A program made the position numbers and the translations under genes. From Geobacillus vulcani PSS1 (GTDB lineage Bacteria; Bacillota; Bacilli; Bacillales; Anoxybacillaceae), in assembly GCF_000733845.1 (NCBI RefSeq), contig NZ_JPOI01000001.1, forward strand, positions 2,977,001 to 3,041,000: DNA of 64,000 bases. Direction: 5' to 3'. A model generated the notes under the pieces. It saw nothing but the letters and a program-made list of their open reading frames with translations, was not told where the DNA came from and did no database searches. This document shows positions 16,452 to 25,445 of this stretch, one piece after another. Numbering within the stretch: position 1 is the stretch's first letter; every line of letters starts with the position of its first letter.

Positions 16452-17642
16452 TTATTGTTCCGGTCGCTTCAGCGCGAGCAGCGTCTGTTTCAGTTCCGCT
16501 TCCATCGCCGCGAGCTCGCGTTCGGCCTGCTGTCGTTTCAAACGTCCTTCCGCCTGAATTTTCAACGTTTCTTCGAGCGTAGCGATCAAATTTTCTTGCG
16601 TTCGCTTCAACGTTTCAATATCAACCAAGCCGCGCTCGTTTTCCTTGGCGATTTCAATGCTGTTCGTTTTTAACATTTCCGAATTGCGCAATAACAGCTC
16701 ATTCGTCGTTTCGGCGACCTGCTTTTGCGCCGCAGCGGCCTTTTGTTGGCGGAACAGCGTCAAAGCGATGACCACTTGATTTTTCCAAAGCGGAATCGCA
16801 TGCAAAATCGACGACTGAATCCGCTCGACAAGCGTTTCGTTCATATGTTGAATCATGCGGATTTGCGGCGCCGTTTGAATCGTCACTTGCCGGCTGAGCT
16901 TTAGGTCATGCACCCGCTTCTCAAGTCGCTCGGCAAACTGCCGCAAATCCTGTACATCCTGCCATGCCATTTGATCGCCGGAGCGCTCCGCTTCCGCTTG
17001 TTTTTCCGGAATCGTCTTCGTCCGCAGCTCCTCGAGTTTGTATTCGGCCGCCGCAATATAAATATTGAGCGCCTCAAAATAGTCTTTGTTTTTTTCATAA
17101 AGCGTCTCAAGCATCATAATGTCGCGGAGCAACAAATGCCGGTGCTTCTCCAGCCGGTCAGCGATTTTATCAATCTCCAAGCCGATTTTTTGGTATTTCG
17201 CCACCATCTCTTGCAACGGCCTGGCCACTGCGCCGAACAAGCGGGATAACCATCCTTTTTTCGCCGGCATCAAGTCGTCGGGATTGACTTCTTTGATTTT
17301 GGCCATGAGTTCGCTGATCACTTCGCCGACCGGACCAGCGTCTTTCGTTTGCACATGATGCAAAATCGCATGAGAAAACTTCGACAGCTCGGCTTGCGCC
17401 GCCACCCCATATTGCAAGACAGCCTGATGGTTAGCCGGGTCAATTTGTTTGGCAAGCGCAAGCGCTTTTTCCCGATGCTCAGGCTTCAACGCATCCAGTG
17501 CGCGCGCCGGTTTTTCTTCTTCCTTGAGCCGCGGTTCGGCCGGCGAAGAAAACGGCTGGGCAAGCAACTCATCGAGGGAACTTGTCCGTTCCAGCCCTTG
17601 CAGCCAATCCGTCGATTCCATTCCATGATTTCGCTCGTCCAT
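16452..17642 (-). CDS. telA: TelA-family toxic anion resistance protein
   Basis: A 396-residue, soluble, largely helical and coiled-coil protein of the TelA (tellurite/toxic anion resistance) family, like B. subtilis YaaN. Family stretches include EVISELMAKIKEVNPDDLMPAKKGWLSRLFG (about 100-130) and IWAQIRMIQ-type and IPLWKNQVVIALTLFRQQ regions (about 265-305). How TelA proteins work is not settled; roles in cell-envelope stress are discussed. The ATG at 17642 is used because AAAGGAG is seven bases upstream. It overlaps the end region of xpaC, as in B. subtilis where xpaC and yaaN are adjacent. Confidence 0.88.
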   Translation of the reverse strand: MDERNHGMESTDWLQGLERTSSLDELLAQPFSSPAEPRLKEEEKPARALDALKPEHREKALALAKQIDPANHQAVLQYGVAAQAELSKFSHAILHHVQTKDAGPVGEVISELMAKIKEVNPDDLMPAKKGWLSRLFGAVARPLQEMVAKYQKIGLEIDKIADRLEKHRHLLLRDIMMLETLYEKNKDYFEALNIYIAAAEYKLEELRTKTIPEKQAEAERSGDQMAWQDVQDLRQFAERLEKRVHDLKLSRQVTIQTAPQIRMIQHMNETLVERIQSSILHAIPLWKNQVVIALTLFRQQKAAAAQKQVAETTNELLLRNSEMLKTNSIEIAKENERGLVDIETLKRTQENLIATLEETLKIQAEGRLKRQQAERELAAMEAELKQTLLALKRPEQ

Positions 17643-17644
17643 CG

Positions 17645-18289
17645 TCATTCTCCTTTCTTTGACAGCGGCCGACAAAGCCCGTTCGATTGTTGGAGCGATC
17701 GCTCCAGCAATTTCGCTTCCGTTTGCAGCGACCAGACGTCGTTCGATAACACCTCAAGCAACTGCCGTTCGGCCGCCGAAGTCAGCTCGTCAAGCACTCT
17801 TTCCGTCTCCTGCAATGCTTTCACCATGTCGGCGCTTTGCACCGGCTGCTGCGTCAAATAAACGTATTTCTCCACCATCTCCACCGCCGTCGGCCATTCG
17901 TTTAAAAAAAACGGCTGGGCGAGGCGCAGTTGATGCGGTTGTTGCTCGATGGCGCGAATGATTCGATCGACGATGGTGCTCAACCGGGAAACTGTTTGCC
18001 ACATCGCCACCGAACGAAGCCGATAGCGAGCGCGGCGCAGCCGCTTCCATAACGCGCGCGCTTCGCCAAGCTGTCTGCGGACGTAGACAAGCTCCTCAAC
18101 CGACACATCAGCCGGCAGGCGATGATGCCGCCTTTTCATGATGGCCGACACCCCCCACATCGCGCCCATTCCGGATAAAATCGAAGGCCAAAAGCGAAAA
18201 TCAGCGACGATGAATACGATCACCGCGACGATGACTCCTGCATTCCACGAGACAAACCAACGCCATATCGTACGAAGCAACTGCTTCAT
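17645..18289 (-). CDS. xpaC: XpaC-like membrane protein
   Basis: A 214-residue protein with two N-terminal membrane segments (about 13-55) and a long helical cytosolic part. It fits XpaC, named for 5-bromo-4-chloroindolyl phosphate hydrolysis in B. subtilis; its real role is unknown. Identification rests on the layout plus its place immediately before telA. The ATG at 18289 has an AGAAGGGG site; upstream codons in the same frame are not conserved-looking. Confidence 0.75.
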   Translation of the reverse strand: MKQLLRTIWRWFVSWNAGVIVAVIVFIVADFRFWPSILSGMGAMWGVSAIMKRRHHRLPADVSVEELVYVRRQLGEARALWKRLRRARYRLRSVAMWQTVSRLSTIVDRIIRAIEQQPHQLRLAQPFFLNEWPTAVEMVEKYVYLTQQPVQSADMVKALQETERVLDELTSAAERQLLEVLSNDVWSLQTEAKLLERSLQQSNGLCRPLSKKGE

Positions 18290-18447
18290 TGCCCCTTCTC
18301 CTTCTTTATCTTTTCTTTCATTATAGCATGTCCATTCCATGATACGTACAAGCGCCCAAGGAAGTTTCATCGCCAAACGGGCGACGCGCATAGGACAATG
18401 GCCGTTTCGAATAGGCTATAGTGAAGCCACCGAAAGGAGAAATGGGG

Positions 18448-18576
18448 ATGAATTCGATCGACTGGCAACTTGCCTCCTTTGTCGCCGTCTCGTTGTTGCA
18501 AGAATATTGGTGCTATGTCAAGCTGCCGTACGTCTACTATTGGCAAGCGGCGGACGATGATCAAAAAGCCGCCTAA
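18448..18576 (+). CDS. Unrecognised 42-residue protein
   Basis: A strong AAAGGAGA site (18433-18440) seven bases before the ATG at 18448 opens a 42-codon frame, MNSIDWQLASFV to a TAA at 18574-18576. It has one moderately hydrophobic half (ASFVAVSLLQEYWCYV), tyrosine/tryptophan clusters and an acidic tail. It lies 20 bp before the SIMPL-domain gene and probably shares its mRNA. I do not recognise a family. Confidence 0.55.
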   Translation: MNSIDWQLASFVAVSLLQEYWCYVKLPYVYYWQAADDDQKAA

Positions 18577-18596
18577 TGGCGGAAGGAGGGAATGAA

Positions 18597-19259
18597 ATGC
18601 AGTCATGGCATCGTCCTGCTCCCCCTGCCGCTTCTCGCCCCACACTGGTCATTACCGGCCAAGGAACGGTCATCGCCAAACCGGATACCGTCCTCATCGC
18701 GATCGGCGTGCACACAGAACATCACAACGTCCAAGAAGCCCTAGCTGACAATGCAAAACGCACCAATGCCGTCATCGAAGCATTAAAGGCGCTTGGCATT
18801 CCAATAGAGGACATTGAAACGACATCGTTTTCCATCCGGCCAACATACAAACATCTTGACGGAACGACCGCTTTATCTGGCTATGAAGTCGAACATTGGC
18901 TGGATATCACCGTCCGCGATACAAAAAAAGCCGGCGCCATTTACGAAGCGGCCGTTGCCCATGGGGCGAACCTCGCTCGCGGTTTGGAATTCCGTCTAGT
19001 AAACGAACAAGCCTATTACCAACAGGCGTTGGCATTGGCCGTGAAAAATGCCAAAGAAAAAGCGCTGGCCATCGCCCGCGCTCTCGGTTTACCGCTTTAC
19101 GACACACCGTTGGAATTAAAAGAACAGCCGCCCGCCCGATCGACGCCATACCATCCGTCTGTTCTCAGCGTTTCCTCATCCGCGCCGCCTGTGCAGACGC
19201 AAGATGTGATCATCACCGCCTACATCGAGGCGACATTTGTCTATTCGTTCATTTCGTGA
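18597..19259 (+). CDS. SIMPL-domain (DUF541) protein
   Basis: A 220-residue protein with the SIMPL/DUF541 fold: LVITGQGTVIAKPDTVLIAIGVHTE at the start, IEDIETTSFSIRPTY in the middle and a C-terminal VIITAYIEATF strand. No signal peptide is obvious, so it may act in the cytosol. Relatives include oxidative-stress and periplasmic proteins, but the mechanism is unknown. The start at 18597 has a GGAAGGAGGG site; the frame's earlier ATG-like codons lie in the upstream gene. Its last 11 bp overlap the convergent gene. Confidence 0.85.
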   Translation: MQSWHRPAPPAASRPTLVITGQGTVIAKPDTVLIAIGVHTEHHNVQEALADNAKRTNAVIEALKALGIPIEDIETTSFSIRPTYKHLDGTTALSGYEVEHWLDITVRDTKKAGAIYEAAVAHGANLARGLEFRLVNEQAYYQQALALAVKNAKEKALAIARALGLPLYDTPLELKEQPPARSTPYHPSVLSVSSSAPPVQTQDVIITAYIEATFVYSFIS

Positions 19260-19995
19260 CGTCCACCTCATGGACGCGGGCGCCGCCAAACAGCTCGACG
19301 CGGACGGTTTTCTTTTTCCCGTTCGAATGGACGACGGTTACAGCGTACGCGCCCGGCAAATACGGGCCCATTTTTTTGACAAATGGATCTTTCGTCGCCC
19401 TCTCTTCCGTTTTCACCCCATTGACGACAAGCGACGCCTCCGGATCATCGACGCGCACATGGAGAAAATAGAGAGTTGGTTCAAACACATACCGGTCCTC
19501 AAACACATGAATCGTAAACACCGGCGGGTGAGATGTCAATCCTTTAATATACACGTGCCCGCCCTTACGCTGGCGGGCAAACTCCCGATCCAGCTGCTCA
19601 TACGCTTCTGGATGTCGATCAAAATACGCGAACAACGGCGCCAACGTTTTTTCGTTGATCAGCACTGTTTCCTCCGTCACCCGCAACATCGCCTGCAAAG
19701 CGGCGACATCGCGGTCTTCGATCGCATCTTTTAAACGCATAATGGCCATTTCTCGGCTCGCGGCCGTCTTCAGCGTCCCATATCCACTCCAAACGAGCGC
19801 CCCGAGCCCCCACAGAACGGCAATGGCGAAAAGCAACGAGCCGATGAGACGGTATTGCTTTTTTCTCTTTTCCCGAGACAAAACGCGCTCCCGCTGCCGC
19901 TTCTCATAGCGAGCCAGCGCGGCAGCACCGTCCTGCGCGCCGCGGCCCCCCGTTCCCCCTCTGTTCGTGTTTGGTTCCAACATATGCGGCTCCAT
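19249..19995 (-). CDS. TcaA-like membrane-anchored protein
   Basis: A 248-residue protein with a charged cytosolic N-terminus of about 48 residues, one membrane segment (about 49-70) and an extracytoplasmic region. That region has a small helical domain (RLKDAIEDRDVAALQAML) followed by beta-rich PEGA-like parts (EASLVVNGVKTEE, LPGAYAVTVV). The order resembles B. subtilis YvbJ/staphylococcal TcaA without their zinc ribbon. Role unknown; TcaA affects glycopeptide susceptibility. Convergent with the SIMPL gene, with overlapping ends. Confidence 0.6.
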   Translation of the reverse strand: MEPHMLEPNTNRGGTGGRGAQDGAAALARYEKRQRERVLSREKRKKQYRLIGSLLFAIAVLWGLGALVWSGYGTLKTAASREMAIMRLKDAIEDRDVAALQAMLRVTEETVLINEKTLAPLFAYFDRHPEAYEQLDREFARQRKGGHVYIKGLTSHPPVFTIHVFEDRYVFEPTLYFLHVRVDDPEASLVVNGVKTEERATKDPFVKKMGPYLPGAYAVTVVHSNGKKKTVRVELFGGARVHEVDVTK

Positions 19996-20134
19996 GATGG
20001 CTTCCCCTCTCCTTCTCTCTGTCTAGTTCCACTTTATGTAAGAAGCAGGGAATATATGTTACACGAGCCACCATGCGTTTTCTATTATAGCCAATCAGAA
20101 AAAAAACGGGTAACAGTTTGCACGCCCGCTCCCT

Positions 20135-21400
20135 TCACCTGGACAACGAGATGTGCGACCGTCCCATTCGCTGCTCCGCTTGCCGAAACATCCAGGCATA
20201 TAACGCCGCGCTTGCAAACGACAGCACGCCCAGGAGAAGAAACGTCCAGACATACCCCATCCATGCCACGGCTGCGAGCGACAGCGGCGCCAGCATCCGC
20301 CCGATCGTAAATCGAAGGCTGGCAGCCGCAAAATATTGGCCGCGCATCGCCTCCGGAGCCAAGCGGGAAATAAACGACTGCTGCATGCCGGCTGTCATCA
20401 GCTCAGCGAGCGTAAACAGCGCCATGACCGCGATCAATCCAAGCAGCGAGGACGTTTGACTAAACAACCACATCGAGATGCCATATAAGACGGATGAACC
20501 CACAAACGCCTGCCGCTCCGAATAGCGAGACATCCAACGCGTCACAGCCACCGTACATAGCGCGACCAACAGACCGTTTTCAGCAATGAGCCAACTAAAG
20601 GCGCTCGCGCCGTCAATCGTCCATCCCGCCAACGTTTCGGCTTCGACCGTTTCTTTTGTATATACCGGGATCAGCAAATCAAGCTGTGTAAACGTTTGTG
20701 CCACCAACACTCCAGCAACGATAAACAGGAAAAAGACACGGTCGCGGACAATAATGGCATACTGCTTGAACTGCGTGCGCAAAAAAGACTGCCACGTGCC
20801 TCTCCTTTGTTGGCCGGCTACAGCTAGCGGCGCTGTCTCACGCAACGCTTTGGAGAGCAGTGTTGCCATTGCAAAACAAGAACATGCGGCCAAAAGCAAT
20901 AAAGCAAACCGATGCTCAGCATAAAAAAGACCGCCAATTGTCGGGCCGATGACCACCGAAATATTGATGGATGTGTAAAACACGGCAAACACATCGCTCC
21001 GGTCCTTCTCCGGAACCACATCGGACACCATCGCCTGGCTCGCCGGCCAGTAAAACGCCCCACAAATGCCGGCGAATGTAAAGCAAAGAAAGCCGACAAA
21101 CGGCGACGACCACCAAGAGGAGCTGGCCAAGGCAAACACAAAAAACGCCGCCCCTTGCCCGTAGGCGGATAACACCATCATCCGCTTGCGTCCGAATACA
21201 TCAGCGCAATAGCCGCCCATTAAATTGGCGATGACCGAGAACAACTGCGAAACAATCAACAACAACCCCGCTGTCTTTTTGCCAAAGGCATCAGCAAAAT
21301 AAATCGAGATAAACGGAAAAAACATCCAAAACGTCGTATTCATCAGCGCCTCGCCAAACAGGCGCACTTTCAAGTTGCGATCCCACTCACGTATTCGCAT
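20135..21400 (-). CDS. MFS transporter (drug exporter-like)
   Basis: A 421-residue protein with about twelve hydrophobic segments. The loop-2/3 signature GGYCADVFGRKRMMVLSAY (about residues 60-78) is diagnostic for the major facilitator superfamily, and overall it resembles DHA1-type exporters such as MdtG/YttB. The substrate cannot be predicted. The start at 21400 follows a GGGGG site with 7-base spacing; the ORF extends ten residues further without support. Single gene. Confidence 0.87.
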   Translation of the reverse strand: MRIREWDRNLKVRLFGEALMNTTFWMFFPFISIYFADAFGKKTAGLLLIVSQLFSVIANLMGGYCADVFGRKRMMVLSAYGQGAAFFVFALASSSWWSSPFVGFLCFTFAGICGAFYWPASQAMVSDVVPEKDRSDVFAVFYTSINISVVIGPTIGGLFYAEHRFALLLLAACSCFAMATLLSKALRETAPLAVAGQQRRGTWQSFLRTQFKQYAIIVRDRVFFLFIVAGVLVAQTFTQLDLLIPVYTKETVEAETLAGWTIDGASAFSWLIAENGLLVALCTVAVTRWMSRYSERQAFVGSSVLYGISMWLFSQTSSLLGLIAVMALFTLAELMTAGMQQSFISRLAPEAMRGQYFAAASLRFTIGRMLAPLSLAAVAWMGYVWTFLLLGVLSFASAALYAWMFRQAEQRMGRSHISLSR

Positions 21401-21548
21401 CCGCTGTCCCCCTAATCTTTCGTCTCTCAAACTTCTTTGGAAATTATATCATATTTTTATTAGGACGGTAGAAATAGTTTTCAAATAAAAGAATGACCCA
21501 AACGTTGTTTTCCTGAAACGAAACGCAACATATGGTTTTTGACAATAA

Positions 21549-21582
21549 GAAAAAGGTGCCCCAATCCTTTTGGGACACCTTC
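21549..21582 (-). terminator. Terminator after the CAP-domain gene
   Basis: Minus-strand AAGGTGTCCCAA, a 5-base loop and TTGGGGCACCTT followed by TTTCTT. Confidence 0.88.
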
Positions 21583-21598
21583 GACTGACATGTATATC

Positions 21599-22333
21599 TT
21601 ACTTGCGGATGAATTGCTGCGTCCAAATATAGCCGTTTTCTTCAAAACCAACGCCGATGTGGGTAAAGTTTTTGTTCAAAATGTTTGCCCGATGGCCTTC
21701 GCTGTTCATCCACGCATTGACGACTTCTTGCGGGGTGCGTTGGCCTTTGGCAATGTTTTCCCCGGCGGCTGTGTACGAGATGCCGAATTTTTTCATCATC
21801 TCAAACGGGGAGCCGTACGTCGGGCTGTTGTGCGAGAAGTAGTTGTTGACCGCCATATCGCGCGATTTCTCGCGAGCGACTTTGCTGAGGGCCAAGTCAA
21901 CTTGAAGCGGCGGCAAGCCGTATTTCGCCCGTTCTTTGTTCGTCAGCTCAACAACTTGCTGCTCATACGCGTTCAAGCCGGTTGTTTTTTGTGTGCCGGT
22001 CTTTGGTGCCGTGGCTGGCGTTTTCGCCGGCGCTTGCGTATTGGCTTGCGGTTTGGCCGCCGGCTGTTTGACCGTTGCCGGCGCTTGTGGTTTTGTCGTT
22101 GGCTGTTTTGCCGCCGGTTGTTGTGTTACCGGCTTTACCGGTTGGAACGACATGAACGGGAAGTATTGTTGCAGCCATTTCTCCAAATCTTGAACGTTTG
22201 TGCTGACATATTTTACTTGATACGCATTCGCTGTCGGACATGTCGTCCCAGCCGCTTCCGTTTTCGTTGCCGCGAACGAAGCGCCGACGAGTGCGACCGA
22301 AGCCACGATGGTTGCTACCATTTTTTTCTTCAT
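21599..22333 (-). CDS. Secreted CAP-domain (SCP/YkwD-like) protein
   Basis: A 244-residue exported protein. A signal peptide (MKKKMVATIVASVALVGASF, cleavage near AEA) is followed by a short conserved region. Next come a low-complexity linker rich in Pro, Ala, Gln, Lys and Thr (about 70-120) and a C-terminal CAP domain (about 125-244). The CAP signatures VVELTNKERAKYGLPPL, MAVNNYFSHNSP, GENIAKGQRTPQEVVNAWMNSEGHRANILN and HIGVGF are all present. CAP proteins of Bacillus act at the cell surface or in spores; the enzyme activity is unclear. The ATG at 22333 has an AAGGAGG site. Confidence 0.9.
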   Translation of the reverse strand: MKKKMVATIVASVALVGASFAATKTEAAGTTCPTANAYQVKYVSTNVQDLEKWLQQYFPFMSFQPVKPVTQQPAAKQPTTKPQAPATVKQPAAKPQANTQAPAKTPATAPKTGTQKTTGLNAYEQQVVELTNKERAKYGLPPLQVDLALSKVAREKSRDMAVNNYFSHNSPTYGSPFEMMKKFGISYTAAGENIAKGQRTPQEVVNAWMNSEGHRANILNKNFTHIGVGFEENGYIWTQQFIRK

Positions 22334-22450
22334 CGGAATTCCTCCTTGCATCCTCTATTTGAAAGTCTTAGAGATCTTGCGTCCGTCAGGCATGACTGCA
22401 CAACGAGATTCGAAGAGAAACTGTTTTGTTGTTCTCTCGCCTTCGCCCCC

Positions 22451-22459
22451 ATTATAGCA
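22451..22459 (-). promoter_or_regulatory. Extended -10 promoter of the CAP-domain gene
   Basis: Minus-strand TGCTATAAT is an extended -10 element. The implied leader is about 110 bases and contains a GAGAGAA/TTTCTC hairpin. I could not match it to a known riboswitch. Confidence 0.55.
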
Positions 22460-22747
22460 CGGGGTTTTTGTAATATTTTTGGTCCAAAATGGAAAAATCA
22501 GCGTATTGGCAGCCTTCGGTAAAAAAGACGCTTGTTTTCATTGCCAAATCAACACCGATTATTGACGGCTGCAACAGTTGGAATAAACATCCTTTCACTA
22601 ACGGTCATCCCTTTTTCTCCTGTATCCCCCCAACCATCTATATTTTTCCTGCAAAAAAGGGGTTGACAGCCTCTCATTTCGGCCGTTTCGTTTAACAATT
22701 GTTACAGCTGTGTTACAAAACAGAAGAGAACCTCAATGTTTTGTTAT
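22460..22747. other. Gap with no gene seen
   Basis: About 290 bp between the CAP-gene promoter and the mngB terminator. It has only short frames without ribosome sites and a TTGACA at 22663-22668 without a clear -10. Confidence 0.6.
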
Positions 22748-22780
22748 AAAAAAAGAAGCTGCGGCGTTTCGCCCCAGCTT
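22748..22780 (-). terminator. Terminator after mngB
   Basis: Minus-strand AAGCTGGGGC, a 5-base loop and GCCGCAGCTT followed by CTTTTTTT. Confidence 0.88.
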
Positions 22781-22786
22781 TGACGT

Positions 22787-25420
22787 TTATTCATGCTTTT
22801 GATCGACAATGAGTGCGGTTTGCACTTCGTTCGGCTTCACTTGTACAGCAAATTGCTGCTTGGCATCCATCACTAACGGCGCAAGCGGTGTTTCGTTTAA
22901 GTTTGTGCGCCATACCGCCGATGACGGCCCATGCCATTGGAATGACGCCTTCGTCTCCTGTGGCGTTGGATTAAAGAAACGAACAATGACGCCACGGTGA
23001 TCTTCGCTCCTCTTTACCGCGCTTAGCACGACCTCGCCTTCCTGCTGGGAAAACAGGCTATACTCATACGGCACCGAGAACGCAACCGGGTTCATTTTCA
23101 TCGCATCATACGGCAGTTTGTTGTACGTGTAAAGCGGCGTCAAAAACTGTTTCGCCCGTTTGGCAACATTGGCCTCTTCCGTCGTTCCGCGATGCGTCGT
23201 CAACGCAAAGTGCAGTTCATTGATGCCAAGCATTTGCGAATCGGGCGTCGCCATTTTAATGCCGGACGGACGGCCTGGCCGGCGCACGAGCTCCTCTTTC
23301 CCCAAATAACCGACACACCGCAAAAGCGTCACTGCGATCGTATCATGTTGTTCCCCGATGATCTCATACTCTCTCGTGCTGTTCGTTAAAACCGCCACGC
23401 CGCCTGTTTGATTTGACAGTCCCACATACGTAAGCATCGGATAAATGGCATCCGGACGTTCATCCCATCCTTCTTGCTCCCATATTTCCATGGCTGGGTC
23501 AACGACGGAGCGTCGGACGACACCAAACTGGTTGTCAGCAATTGAATAGGAAGAAGCAATGCCAGTCGGCACATGCATGCGGACGCGGTGATCTTTCGCT
23601 TTGTTGTTGATGCGCACTCGAACGTCAATCCGCGGCTCGGTCATCGGCACGGTGAGATGAATAGAAACATCGATAACGCTGTCGCGCCGCTTCGCTCTCC
23701 GGTTGTCAAGGTCGGCCGGCACCGGCAGCCGGTAAGCGATATCGGCATAAGCGAAATAGCGGTTTTGCCGGAGCGAATACGTCGCCTTCACGCCCTTATT
23801 ATCAATCGGCTCATCGCCCGGCAGCGGGGAAAAGTCGTATTCATCCCCATCGTCGCCGACATCTTCAAGCAAGAGCACATCGCGGAACGTTCGTTGCAGC
23901 TGTTTGTCATATATGTTAATTGTCCCATTCTCATTGACGGTGATCGTATAAAACAGCGTATCTATTTGCTCCACAGCCGTTGGCGCCTGTTTGTTCATCT
24001 GTTCCGCCTCTTGCACCAAATACGCCTTATACCCCATCGCCGGGATGCGGTCGCGGAAATGGATCGTATAGCGGACGAACGGATCATAGTTGCCGTAATG
24101 GACAATCTGACGATCAATCAGTCCCGGATCGACGATCGTTTCATCCACCACTTCAAACTCCACCGGTTCCCCGCGCTCATCAACGAGACGGAATGCTTTC
24201 CATTTCGTCGTAATTTCCGCTTCGATCGGCTCGTTCCGTTCGTACGGAAGCGTATTGTACACAACCAGCTTGTCGACCGACCGATCCGACGGCATCGCAT
24301 CAGCCATTTTGCGCATATAAAACGTAATGAGCCGGTCGACCCGCTCTTCCGCTAGCGCAAAGCGTCCCAAAATATCGCGGTGAACAAGATCTGAACAGCA
24401 GCAGCCGATGCTGTCATGGGCGTGATTTTTCAGCATTTCTCTCCAAATGAGCTCTATCAACCGATGCTCATACCGAAATCCAAGCGTCGAGGCGATGGCG
24501 GCGAGCGGTTCGAGCACGTTCGTCACTTTGTTTTCGATGCGGGCGTTCGCCGCTTTAATGTCCATGCGCGTCGAGTAAATGCTGCGGTGAACGCGCATAT
24601 ATTTGCCGTCCAACAACTCGCCGCGGATGACCGGAAGCTGCTCCTCTTTTTCCAGCTGTTCAAACACATGTTCATAACGGCTTAAGAAAAAGGTCCGCTC
24701 CGGATAGAGCGTTTGCAGCTTGTCGGTCACCTCAAAAATATTTTTTTGAATCGGCATTTGATCATGGCCGTTCGGAATGAGAATATGATCGGTCGTCGCC
24801 CCGCGGTCCAAAACGGAAAAGTATTTGTCCATCCGCTCTTTCAGCTTTGCTTCATCAGTCGGAAGATATTTGCCGATCGCATAGCCGAGCGGGAACAGCT
24901 GCACAAGCACTTTCGAGCCGTCATCGCTCACCCAGTAAAACTCGGTTTTGTCAGTGCCGTGCCGTTCCGACACACCGCGCCAAAAAATGGCCCGCTTGAT
25001 GCCAAAGCCGTTTAAGATTTGCGGCAGCTGCGCCGATTGCCCGAACGAGTCGGGGAGATAGCCGATTTGCATCGGCTCCCCGAACTCCTGGCAATCTTTC
25101 AGCCCATAGAGCAAGTTGCGGACAATCGACTCCCCGCCGACGACCATTTCATCCGTTTGCGTATACCACGGGCCGATGATCAGCTTTCCTTCTTGGACAA
25201 GGCGGCGGATGCGCTCTTTTTGCTCCGGCTTGACGGCCAAATAGTCTTCCAATACGACTGTCTGTCCATCGAGAACAAAGTGCGGATAATCAGGATTCGT
25301 CTCTAACATTTCCAATATTTCTTCCATATCATTCACTAACAAAATGCGTGATTCCTCTGCCGAAAAATACCACTCGCGGTCCCAATGCACATGGGGAACG
25401 ATATGAACATACCGCTTCAA
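22787..25420 (-). CDS. mngB: GH38 alpha-mannosidase, MngB-like
   Basis: An 877-residue cytosolic glycoside hydrolase of family 38. N-terminal HVHWDREW supplies zinc ligands, YLPDSFGQSAQLPQI holds the nucleophile Asp, and NHAHDSIGCC the other metal residues. E. coli MngB, which splits 2-O-(6-phospho-mannosyl)-glycerate, has about this length. The neighbouring EIIABC makes that substrate class likely, though other phosphorylated alpha-mannosides fit. I prefer the TTG start at 25420, which has GAGGTGA with 6-base spacing; the GTG at 25429 lies inside that site. Confidence 0.88.
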   Translation of the reverse strand: MKRYVHIVPHVHWDREWYFSAEESRILLVNDMEEILEMLETNPDYPHFVLDGQTVVLEDYLAVKPEQKERIRRLVQEGKLIIGPWYTQTDEMVVGGESIVRNLLYGLKDCQEFGEPMQIGYLPDSFGQSAQLPQILNGFGIKRAIFWRGVSERHGTDKTEFYWVSDDGSKVLVQLFPLGYAIGKYLPTDEAKLKERMDKYFSVLDRGATTDHILIPNGHDQMPIQKNIFEVTDKLQTLYPERTFFLSRYEHVFEQLEKEEQLPVIRGELLDGKYMRVHRSIYSTRMDIKAANARIENKVTNVLEPLAAIASTLGFRYEHRLIELIWREMLKNHAHDSIGCCCSDLVHRDILGRFALAEERVDRLITFYMRKMADAMPSDRSVDKLVVYNTLPYERNEPIEAEITTKWKAFRLVDERGEPVEFEVVDETIVDPGLIDRQIVHYGNYDPFVRYTIHFRDRIPAMGYKAYLVQEAEQMNKQAPTAVEQIDTLFYTITVNENGTINIYDKQLQRTFRDVLLLEDVGDDGDEYDFSPLPGDEPIDNKGVKATYSLRQNRYFAYADIAYRLPVPADLDNRRAKRRDSVIDVSIHLTVPMTEPRIDVRVRINNKAKDHRVRMHVPTGIASSYSIADNQFGVVRRSVVDPAMEIWEQEGWDERPDAIYPMLTYVGLSNQTGGVAVLTNSTREYEIIGEQHDTIAVTLLRCVGYLGKEELVRRPGRPSGIKMATPDSQMLGINELHFALTTHRGTTEEANVAKRAKQFLTPLYTYNKLPYDAMKMNPVAFSVPYEYSLFSQQEGEVVLSAVKRSEDHRGVIVRFFNPTPQETKASFQWHGPSSAVWRTNLNETPLAPLVMDAKQQFAVQVKPNEVQTALIVDQKHE

Positions 25421-25445
25421 TGGTTTCACCTCGTTTGTCTTATCG

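Noticed and set aside
22334..22456. A riboswitch (c-di-AMP or c-di-GMP) in the CAP-gene leader
   Set aside because: The leader is about 110 bases and can form a hairpin, but I could not match the conserved core sequences of either class.
22489..22695. A 68-codon plus-strand frame in the gap before mngB
   Set aside because: No ribosome site, no recognisable product, and it crosses a promoter-like region.
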